Assembly (NCBI GenBank): GCA_028040005.1
Contig: JAOFKK010000023.1
Coordinates: forward strand, 1 to 12,998
DNA from: Rickettsiales bacterium
Lineage (GTDB): Bacteria > Pseudomonadota > Alphaproteobacteria > Rickettsiales > UBA1997
Direction: 5' to 3'
DNA: 12,998 nt
A program made the position numbers and the translations under genes. The notes under the pieces are model-generated. The model searched no databases. It worked only from the letters and a program-made list of their open reading frames with translations, and was not told the origin of the DNA. Each line of letters starts with the position of its first letter. The stretch's first letter is position 1. Shown piece after piece: positions 1-5,419 of this stretch.

Positions 1-15
1 GCAAAGGTCTCAATT

Positions 16-43
16 TAATACCAAAAGTTATCTTATGGTATTA
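16..43. other. Inverted repeat just after pyrB stop
   Basis: TAATACCA at 16-23 and TGGTATTA at 36-43 form a perfect 8-bp inverted repeat with a 12-base loop. It begins directly after the pyrB stop codon as read on the minus strand. It could slow or end transcription of the operon or protect the 3' end. No T-run follows on the minus strand (the next bases read AAATTGAGACC), so it is not a classical intrinsic terminator. Confidence 0.4.
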
Positions 44-991
44 TTATCTATATTTTTTATCAGTCAGTAATTTTAATAATGCCATCCTAATAAAAAGTGA
101 ATTTTGTGCTTGGGTAAAATATTTTGCTTGAGGGAATGAGTCAACTTCAATATCAATTTCATCCACTCTGGGTAATGGATGCATGATTGATAGGTCATTT
201 TTACCTTTTTCTAAAAGTTGTTTACTGATTTGATATTTATCCTTAACAATTTGATATTCTTGTTCATCTTCAAATCTTTCTTTTTGGATTCTTGTAACAT
301 ATAAAATATCTAAATCTTTAATTGTATTATTAAGATCTTCTGTTTCAATAATTTCGCCATTAATTTTTTCAATTGCTTTTCTTCTTTTTGATGAAATTTG
401 TGATAATTTATGTGAAATAAGATAAAATTTATTATTAGGATAAAGATTTAGTAATTTGACCAAAGAATATATTGTTCTGCCATATTTTAAATCACCAACA
501 AATCCAATTTTTAAGTTATCTAAACGACCTTTATCTTGCTTAATGGTAAAAAGGTCAGTTAATGATTGCGTTGGATGCTCATTAGATCCGTCACCGCCAT
601 TAATTACTGGAATTTGACAATTGCGAGAAAATTCCAAAGCGCTATCATTTTGAGAATGACGAATAATAACTAAGTCAGCATAATTGCCAATGATACGACC
701 CATATCAGAAAGAGATTCACCTTTTTTGGCGGCAGATGAGAGGCCATTTTCTAAAGAAATTAAATTACCACCTAAGCGCATCATGGCGCCTTCAAAAGAA
801 AATCTTGTTCTACTACTTGGTTCAAAAAACAGGGTGGCCAAAATAACACCTTCTAAATCAGAATATTTTTTTATTTTATTGCGCTCTAGATCTTGTTGAT
901 AATTTCTTGCTAAGTCAAAAATAAGATCAATATCATTTTTGCTAATTTGATTGGCACTGATTAAATCTTGAAAGGATATTTTTTTTATCAT
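44..991 (-). CDS. pyrB: Aspartate carbamoyltransferase catalytic chain
   Basis: Joins carbamoyl phosphate and L-aspartate to N-carbamoyl-aspartate, the committed step of pyrimidine synthesis in the cytoplasm. The 315 residues match the E. coli catalytic chain (311) in length and colinear motifs. These are the carbamoyl-phosphate loop FEPSSRTR (56-63), the KKGE loop lysines (89-90), R111, HPTQ (139-142), GDLKYGRT (166-173), TRIQKERF (233-240) and HPLPRVDE (271-278). All catalytic positions known for the family appear present. The HPLPRVDE form is typical of the class that pairs with the regulatory chain PyrI; no pyrI lies in the window. The start is supported by N-terminal similarity (FQDLISANQISKNDIDLIFDL region), although it lies 50 bp inside the preceding NRDE gene. 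Last gene of the five-gene minus-strand run, so probably translated by coupling. Confidence 0.95.
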   Translation of the reverse strand: MIKKISFQDLISANQISKNDIDLIFDLARNYQQDLERNKIKKYSDLEGVILATLFFEPSSRTRFSFEGAMMRLGGNLISLENGLSSAAKKGESLSDMGRIIGNYADLVIIRHSQNDSALEFSRNCQIPVINGGDGSNEHPTQSLTDLFTIKQDKGRLDNLKIGFVGDLKYGRTIYSLVKLLNLYPNNKFYLISHKLSQISSKRRKAIEKINGEIIETEDLNNTIKDLDILYVTRIQKERFEDEQEYQIVKDKYQISKQLLEKGKNDLSIMHPLPRVDEIDIEVDSFPQAKYFTQAQNSLFIRMALLKLLTDKKYR

Positions 992-1616
992 TATTTAAAA
1001 TAAATTGGCAAATACTCTTGGTGTGAGTTAATTTGCGGGACATTAAAATTGCAGATTTTTTATCACTAGATTCTTTATATAAATGTAAATCATTTAAAAT
1101 TAAATCTGAATCTATTTTATTATTTTTTTTTATAAATTTTTCAAAAGATTGTCGCCGAAATTCAAAAACCTCTTTAAATCTTTCCGATGAAGAGGTAAAA
1201 AATAATGGAGAATATGTTTTATATTCTATTTGGTTTAAAACATTGCCATCCCATTTAATATTAATAATTTTATCCATAAAAATAATAAATAAGTCAAGGG
1301 GATTGTCATTTATGTCATGTATTTGCTTAAATTTATTTAAAATAGATTTTATGTTTTGTTCTAATAATAATTGCGGAATAAATCTTCCTCTAGAAAGGGT
1401 GGTATTTTTTATATTATCCTGATAGCGATTAAGTAGCGCAATTGCAAAGTTATTTTTACTGATACCAAACCATGTTCCTTTGCTTTTTGTGTCATAGGGG
1501 TAAATTCTGTTTTTATCTTCTATTAGATCGGCACCTTCACCACGATTACGATTCTCATCACGATTCATGGTAATAATTAAGCCTTCTTTGGATGGAAAAA
1601 TAGTTAATGTGCACAT
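942..1616 (-). CDS. NRDE (TANGO2/DUF833) family protein
   Basis: Member of the NRDE family, related to eukaryotic TANGO2. The N-terminus MCTLTIF followed by MNRDENR (NRDE at 18-21) is the family hallmark. GTWFGIS, the ALLNRY segment and SRGRFIPQLL are further conserved blocks. The Cys directly after the initiator Met is conserved in the family and has led to comparison with N-terminal nucleophile hydrolases, but no reaction is firmly established; roles in lipid or heme handling have been proposed for relatives. At 224 residues it is a little shorter than many bacterial members. No signal peptide or membrane segment is visible, so it should be cytoplasmic. It overlaps the DinB-like gene by 13 bp and runs 50 bp into pyrB, the longest overlap in the run. 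Family assignment is firm, function unknown. Confidence 0.88.
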   Translation of the reverse strand: MCTLTIFPSKEGLIITMNRDENRNRGEGADLIEDKNRIYPYDTKSKGTWFGISKNNFAIALLNRYQDNIKNTTLSRGRFIPQLLLEQNIKSILNKFKQIHDINDNPLDLFIIFMDKIINIKWDGNVLNQIEYKTYSPLFFTSSSERFKEVFEFRRQSFEKFIKKNNKIDSDLILNDLHLYKESSDKKSAILMSRKLTHTKSICQFILNNDKKNILSRFNQCQSN

Positions 1617-2113
1617 AGCCTGTTATAGCTAGAGGTTGCAGGTGCTAGACCAATTTTTTCTGGTAATTTTATATCCATAAATTGCGCAATAATTTTAATA
1701 TGGGCAAGATGGTGAATCGTGTGATTAATAATATATAATATTTCTCTTTTAAGATTTGATTTAATTTGAAGATTAATTTTGTTATCAACAGAAATCTCAG
1801 AAATAATATTTATATCCCGATCGGTGATTGGCATAATTTTTAAAGAATTATATAATTCATTTAATTTCTTTCTTGCTAATTTGGGGTCTGTTTCAATTAT
1901 ATTATGACGATTTCTCTTATTGTAATCTAAGATATTTAAATCCATTCCGTCATATAAAATAATTAAATGATCAAAAATATGGCGCAAATGCTGTCCTATT
2001 TTTTGTTTTACATAGAATTTTTCTCTGATTTTAGGGTCTAAATCATCAACTATATCTAAAATAATTTCTATTTGTTGTAATGAATCTGACAAAGATTCTT
2101 TTAAAAAATTCAT
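1604..2113 (-). CDS. DinB-like four-helix metalloprotein
   Basis: A 169-residue helical protein of the DinB/YfiT-like fold. The expected metal-site histidines are visible: GQHLRHIFDH (H42, H45, H49) in an early helix and HTIHHLAH (H131, H134, H135, H138) in a late one. The NYNKR-type segment (DYNKRNRH, 63-70), IETDP (73-77) and the C-terminal GLAPATSSY (155-163) match a DinB subgroup that, as I recall, is often encoded next to NRDE proteins in Bacteroidetes. DinB-fold enzymes use the metal for thiol transfer or hydrolysis (for example bacillithiol or mycothiol transferases), but the substrate of this subgroup is not known. It overlaps the acyltransferase stop by ATGA (4 bp) and the NRDE start by 13 bp, so the pair is probably co-translated and may act in one pathway. 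Confidence 0.82.
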   Translation of the reverse strand: MNFLKESLSDSLQQIEIILDIVDDLDPKIREKFYVKQKIGQHLRHIFDHLIILYDGMDLNILDYNKRNRHNIIETDPKLARKKLNELYNSLKIMPITDRDINIISEISVDNKINLQIKSNLKREILYIINHTIHHLAHIKIIAQFMDIKLPEKIGLAPATSSYNRLCAH

Positions 2114-3843
2114 ATTATTAATTTATTCTTTATTAGATATCTTTTGAGATATTTTTTGGGTGTTTGCTTTAAATCTACTAAAATTAAACCAGCGGGAGAA
2201 TTATTGAAGTTTGGATTTACAGAAAAATCTATAAATTTTGCTCCTAATGACAAATAATGGCGAATTAAAATCGGCATTGATTGACCTTGATTGATGTAAT
2301 TTATTAATTTATTGGTATAGGCTATATTCGAAAATTCTAATATTTGTGATTTATCCCATATTTTGTGATTATAGTAGAATGGATATCTAGATTTAATGCT
2401 GGATTTTATATTATTATTTACGCCATAATTTGTTAGCAGATTATCTATTAAAAGCGAAGTAGTTACTTTGGGATATTTAGGTGAAATACTGACAGATCCA
2501 ATAATAATATGATAATCTGGATTATAATTTATGTAACAACCTAAACCTTTCCATAGAAGGTCCAATGTTTTAGGATTTTTTTGAAAATCTTTAATAATGA
2601 AGGATCTGCCCACCTCGATCGCTTTACCAATTTTTTTTAAAAAAGATTTATGATAATCAAATAAAGAATTACTATATAAATATTTTATTCCTCTTTCTTT
2701 GGTAATTACATCTGTTTTTGCTATTCGGTAAGATCCGGCAATTTTGTGTAGTTTTTTATGCCACAAGAATAAATGATCATTAAATTGATCAAATTGATCA
2801 AGATCTAATGATTTACCACTACCTTCGCCAGATTCTCTAAAGGTTTTTTCTCTTTCTATAGCTAATTGCTGCATTAAACATCCCATTTTATTGTAAGGCG
2901 CGCAATATAGCTCAAAATCCCCTGATTCTATAATTTTATAATCTAATATTTTGTTAATTTGTTGTAATAATAAATTTTTGCTTATATCGGTCTTAATTGG
3001 CTCTAAAATATATGAATTATCATCATCAATATTATCATTATTTTTTGCTAATTTACTGCATAAATTAAGATAAGATATTGATTTTGTATCTTCTTTAAAA
3101 AAGGATAATTCTTGATTGATAATTAATTTGCCAATATGAATATTAATTTCTTCTCCTTTTTTTGATAACATAGCTCTTGGCAAAAGAGCGGTTCTAAATT
3201 TTTTATGAATATATTCTGACAAATAAAAGCCTAAATTATTTTGAGCATCGATATTAATTGGTAATATATTGGCATTATATTTTTCTGCCAATCTAGATAT
3301 TTGTTTATTCCATGAGGGATCTGTAATTTGCAAAGAGGGTAGTTTGATTGTTGACACCATTCCAGATGGAAAGATTAGTAAAGAACCATTATTTTTAAGA
3401 TGTTTGGCAGCTTTTAAAATTCCTCGACTATTTTCTAATTCTTTATTTTTATTTAAAATATCAACGGGAATGAAAAGATCAGAAAATTCAGGAAATTTTA
3501 ATAGTATCTTATTAGCCAAAACTTTTAAATCAGGCCGAATTTGTAATAATATTTTTGAAAGAATCATACCCTCCAATCCTCCCAAAGGGTGATTGGAGAC
3601 AATTATTAATGCTTTATTTTGAGGAATAGAATTTAAATTTGATTTATTATAGATTTTAAAATCAATATTTAATCTTTGTAAAACATAATCAATAAAAATA
3701 GATGCTATTTTATCAGAATGCGGGATATTTTGTTGCAACCAATCTTCATAATATTGTTCTAAAATATTAAGCTTAAATGATTTTTTAAAACCATTTCTTA
3801 AAATTTTTGGCCTGATATTATCTAAAGCAAGAGGGTTGTTCAT
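2110..3843 (-). CDS. Double acyltransferase, PlsC + OlsB-like GNAT
   Basis: Two-domain acyltransferase of 577 residues. The N-terminal part (about 60-245) is a PlsC-type O-acyltransferase with SNHPLGGLEG (83-92; H85 and an acidic residue E91) and FPSGMVS (159-165). The C-terminal part (about 300-577) is an OlsB-like N-acyltransferase of the GNAT superfamily. It shows REKTFRESGEGSGK (331-344), LDLDQFDQF (346-354), VGRSFI (411-416), LLWKGLG (429-435) and the terminal block PILIRHYLSLGA...GLILVDL. This domain order matches OlsF, known to make ornithine or related amino-acid lipids by N-acylation and then O-acylation. Related proteins are often labelled 'hemolysin' or 'lysophospholipid acyltransferase'. 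The amino acid accepted here cannot be read from sequence. No transmembrane segment is evident, so it probably works at the inner face of the membrane. It starts 2 bp after the ATP-grasp gene and ends in an ATGA overlap with the DinB-like gene. Confidence 0.85.
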   Translation of the reverse strand: MNNPLALDNIRPKILRNGFKKSFKLNILEQYYEDWLQQNIPHSDKIASIFIDYVLQRLNIDFKIYNKSNLNSIPQNKALIIVSNHPLGGLEGMILSKILLQIRPDLKVLANKILLKFPEFSDLFIPVDILNKNKELENSRGILKAAKHLKNNGSLLIFPSGMVSTIKLPSLQITDPSWNKQISRLAEKYNANILPINIDAQNNLGFYLSEYIHKKFRTALLPRAMLSKKGEEINIHIGKLIINQELSFFKEDTKSISYLNLCSKLAKNNDNIDDDNSYILEPIKTDISKNLLLQQINKILDYKIIESGDFELYCAPYNKMGCLMQQLAIEREKTFRESGEGSGKSLDLDQFDQFNDHLFLWHKKLHKIAGSYRIAKTDVITKERGIKYLYSNSLFDYHKSFLKKIGKAIEVGRSFIIKDFQKNPKTLDLLWKGLGCYINYNPDYHIIIGSVSISPKYPKVTTSLLIDNLLTNYGVNNNIKSSIKSRYPFYYNHKIWDKSQILEFSNIAYTNKLINYINQGQSMPILIRHYLSLGAKFIDFSVNPNFNNSPAGLILVDLKQTPKKYLKRYLIKNKLII

Positions 3844-3845
3844 TA

Positions 3846-4913
3846 TTAATCAGTTATGGGGTAATATTTTTTTAAATTCTCTTCCAATCTCCAATGTTTT
3901 AATAATTTTAATAATGATGGCGGTTTTTTACCATTTTTTCTATGATATGATCCAATTTTAAATAATATTCTATATTGATATAAAAGAGTTGAAATTGCTT
4001 CTAAAAATTTAGTATTTTTATCCCAAATGTGAGCAGATTCAGAAGAGGCCCCATTAATTTCAATTATTTCTAGATCTTTACCCTTTTGTAAATTATCAAG
4101 ATCGCGATATTTCACGTCTAATCGACCATAATAAAAATCAGGAAGGTCGGACATAATATGGCATATTGATTCTGTTAATTTTGGCGTTATGTATTTTTGG
4201 GCATTAAGAAAGATAGCTCCTTTACTGTGAGATGCGGCAAATAATAAATCAATTACTTCTCCTTTTTTAGGAATTAACCCCCAATCTTCTTTGTGCTTTT
4301 TATAATAAATATTTTTTATTAGAGATGCTCTTTTGTCATTTTCTATTAATTGACCTAAACTATTAATACCATTGCCGGTAATTTGTGGAATATTTTTAAA
4401 TGCTAAAGATATTATATTGCATTTTTGAGTTTTTGGGTCTTTTACATAAAAAATACCCGCTTCCGATTTATGTGATGCTAATTTTTGACATAATAATGAT
4501 GTTCCAATGGGGTAGGAATTTATAATAGCGCTAAGATCTTTTAATGTTTTAACAAATTTAACGCCCGAACCTCTGCATCCAATATCAGGTTTGCATATAA
4601 AGGGTAGATCAATATCGCTATTTTTTGCTTTTTCAATTACCTCTCCTGCTTGAATTATAGAATTTTGATTATTTGTAATATGTGAAATCCAAGATAATAT
4701 AGTGTTTTGACAATTATTTTTTGCCTGAATTAGTAATTCACTTTTAGCAACGCCTACCATGCCAGATAATGTAAGAGATGGATTGGCCAATAATGGTAAA
4801 GTAAAAGATCGATAATATAGGGAGAAAATTACCCATTGCAAAATAACTGGCAAGTAAATCAGCCATGTTGGCCAGAACTCAAAAAAAGAAATTGATTTTT
4901 CTCTTCGATACAT
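3846..4913 (-). CDS. Membrane-anchored ATP-grasp ligase, substrate unknown
   Basis: A 355-residue ATP-grasp enzyme resembling D-Ala-D-Ala ligase-like carboxylate-amine ligases. The N-terminus EFWPTWLIYLPVILQWVIF (12-30) is a hydrophobic, probably membrane-inserted segment typical of this subfamily. The ATP-grasp core shows FICKPDIGCRGSGV (105-118; K108 and the glycine-rich loop), an SKGAIFLN strand (230-237), GRLDVKY (263-269) and EINGASSES (285-293). E285 and N287 would bind Mg2+. Such enzymes activate a carboxylate as acylphosphate and couple it to an amine or thiol; donor and acceptor here are unknown. First gene of the five-gene run and 2 bp from the OlsF-like acyltransferase, so conjugation of an amino acid or similar acid to a lipid is a reasonable inference. 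A sigma-70-like promoter lies about 46 bp upstream. Confidence 0.82.
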   Translation of the reverse strand: MYRREKSISFFEFWPTWLIYLPVILQWVIFSLYYRSFTLPLLANPSLTLSGMVGVAKSELLIQAKNNCQNTILSWISHITNNQNSIIQAGEVIEKAKNSDIDLPFICKPDIGCRGSGVKFVKTLKDLSAIINSYPIGTSLLCQKLASHKSEAGIFYVKDPKTQKCNIISLAFKNIPQITGNGINSLGQLIENDKRASLIKNIYYKKHKEDWGLIPKKGEVIDLLFAASHSKGAIFLNAQKYITPKLTESICHIMSDLPDFYYGRLDVKYRDLDNLQKGKDLEIIEINGASSESAHIWDKNTKFLEAISTLLYQYRILFKIGSYHRKNGKKPPSLLKLLKHWRLEENLKKYYPITD

Positions 4914-4954
4914 GCTATATGCAATTATTGTAATGTTTTAAAGTTGGGAAATGG

Positions 4955-4964
4955 TATAATTATA
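4955..4964. promoter_or_regulatory. Symmetric -10 element, possible divergent promoter
   Basis: TATAATTATA is a perfect 10-bp palindrome, so each strand reads TATAAT. On the plus strand it is preceded by TGG (4952-4954), giving an extended -10 (TGnTATAAT), which can work without a -35 box; transcription would start near 4967 and run into the hairpin at 5035-5060. On the minus strand the -10 (4964 to 4959) has a partial -35, TTTTCA (4986 to 4981), 16 bases upstream and would drive the ATP-grasp-to-pyrB run with a leader of about 40 bases. Start sites are inferred. Confidence 0.55.
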
Positions 4965-4979
4965 TAGGAACAATATAAA

Positions 4980-5027
4980 ATGAAAAATAAAAAGCAAAGA
5001 AATTATCTTATAACTAGTTTAATATAG
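4980..5027 (+). CDS. Possible 15-aa peptide in short plus transcript
   Basis: Tiny ORF reading MKNKKQRNYLITSLI, preceded by AGGA at 4966-4969 about 10 bases before the ATG and lying 19 bases after an extended -10 box. It ends 7 bases before the hairpin at 5035-5060. The basic N-terminal half and short hydrophobic end match no family I know. It could be a leader peptide, or the start codon may be chance and the transcript a non-coding RNA. Low confidence as a translated gene. Confidence 0.25.
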   Translation: MKNKKQRNYLITSLI

Positions 5028-5034
5028 CTATAAA

Positions 5035-5060
5035 GGGCCTATTATTAATATAATAAGCCC
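5035..5060. terminator. Probable bidirectional hairpin terminator
   Basis: GGGC (5035-5038) pairs with GCCC (5057-5060). After one C/A mismatch, TATTAT (5040-5045) pairs with ATAATA (5050-5055) around a TAAT loop. On the minus strand the stem is followed by TTTATAG, on the plus strand by CTTGATTCTTTTA, so both sides are moderately T-rich. It lies between two tiny convergent ORFs and could end both transcripts. It is the clearest stable hairpin I found in the window. Confidence 0.65.
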
Positions 5061-5075
5061 CTTGATTCTTTTAGT

Positions 5076-5135
5076 TTATACAAAAGTAGTAACAACTGCT
5101 AAGCCAAGAAGAAATGCTAAGGGTGCAAATATCAT
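5076..5135 (-). CDS. Possible 19-aa hydrophobic membrane peptide
   Basis: ORF reading MIFAPLAFLLGLAVVTTFV, with no charged residue and long enough for one membrane helix. It has 20 G/C bases in 60 (33%), visibly more than the very AT-rich DNA upstream, which favours a real gene. An in-frame stop lies six codons upstream, so it is not the tail of a longer protein. A weak promoter is possible: TTGCGC (5178 to 5173), 16 bases, then TATTAA (5156 to 5151), giving a very short leader. The hairpin at 5035-5060 follows 15 bases after the stop and fits a dedicated terminator. It could be a type I toxin, a small subunit of a membrane complex, or chance. No homolog is recognised. Confidence 0.4.
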   Translation of the reverse strand: MIFAPLAFLLGLAVVTTFV

Positions 5136-5169
5136 TTTCTTAAAATTAAATTAATATAAATAAACCAAG

Positions 5170-5179
5170 TTTGCGCAAA
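5170..5179. promoter_or_regulatory. Palindrome TTTGCGCAAA over possible -35
   Basis: A perfect 10-bp palindrome overlapping the putative -35 box (TTGCGC) of the 19-aa ORF. In this AT-rich gap a GC core of four bases stands out. It could be an operator half-site pair, but its short length makes chance possible. Confidence 0.25.
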
Positions 5180-5299
5180 ACATCAGTAAATTTAATATCA
5201 TTTTTTTAATAGTCTAGAAAAAAAACAATCTTTTTTTAAGAATATTTTTTTAATTTTTGTAAGTTATAAGCCCTGATGCAATAAGGGTTTAGAAGTAAT

Positions 5300-5321
5300 T
5301 GATAATTGATAGTCATTATCA
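5300..5321. promoter_or_regulatory. Fur-box-like inverted repeat
   Basis: TGATAAT (5300-5306) and ATTATCA (5315-5321) form a perfect 7-bp inverted repeat with an 8-base spacer. The right part, GATAGTCATTATC, matches 12 of 13 bases of the classical Fur-box end GATAATCATTATC. It lies in the gap downstream of the PBP gene and about 165 bases upstream of the 19-aa ORF. Binding of a Fur-family regulator is inference; AT-rich DNA yields such repeats by chance more often than balanced DNA. Confidence 0.35.
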
Positions 5322-5419
5322 TTTTGGAGTATTTGGTAGAAAATAGCAATTAGAAGATTTTTGTATAGTTAGAGTGGTTTATTTTTGGTTTTAATTTTAT
5401 ATATAATTTTTAGGATTAT

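Larger units (their letters stand above)
4967..5073 (+). ncRNA. Candidate short RNA, antisense at its 3' end
   Basis: Inferred transcript of about 100 bases from the extended -10 TGGTATAAT (4952-4960) to the hairpin at 5035-5060 and the T-rich stretch just after it (CTTGATTCTTTTA). It would be complementary to the 3' end of any minus-strand transcript of the 19-aa ORF at 5076-5135. Ends are predicted from promoter and hairpin only. No known RNA family is recognised. Confidence 0.35.
4914..5419. other. Largest intergenic region, very AT-rich
   Basis: A 506-base gap between the ATP-grasp gene and the PBP gene. From left to right it holds the symmetric -10 element, a 15-aa plus ORF, the strong hairpin, the 19-aa minus ORF with a weak promoter, long A and T tracts at about 5200-5255, a weak 7-bp hairpin with a G-T pair (5268-5274 with 5284-5290), and the Fur-like repeat. 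I see no tRNA, rRNA or recognised riboswitch. From 5322 to 5419 I see nothing beyond AT-rich sequence and no clear terminator for the PBP gene. Confidence 0.6.

Noticed and set aside
684..899. 71-aa plus-strand ORF
   Set aside because: Lies antisense inside pyrB, whose conserved motifs occupy this stretch; the translated product resembles no family.
1033..1422. 129-aa plus-strand ORF
   Set aside because: Antisense to the NRDE gene, with biased Ile/Phe/Lys content caused by the AT-rich complement.
2785..2815. Tandem AAATTGATC units
   Set aside because: Explained by the coding sequence for DQFDQF in the GNAT domain, a conserved part of the family.
3269..3592. 107-aa plus-strand ORF
   Set aside because: Antisense to the PlsC domain, whose motifs are well conserved there; no recognisable features of its own.
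5219..5240. A-tract / T-tract inverted repeat as terminator
   Set aside because: The stem would be A/T pairs only with no GC; too weak to call a terminator.
5236..5322. 28-aa minus-strand ORF in the gap (starts MIMTINYQ)
   Set aside because: No Shine-Dalgarno or clear promoter; its first codons are the Fur-like repeat and its last codons fall in the A/T tracts, so chance is likelier.
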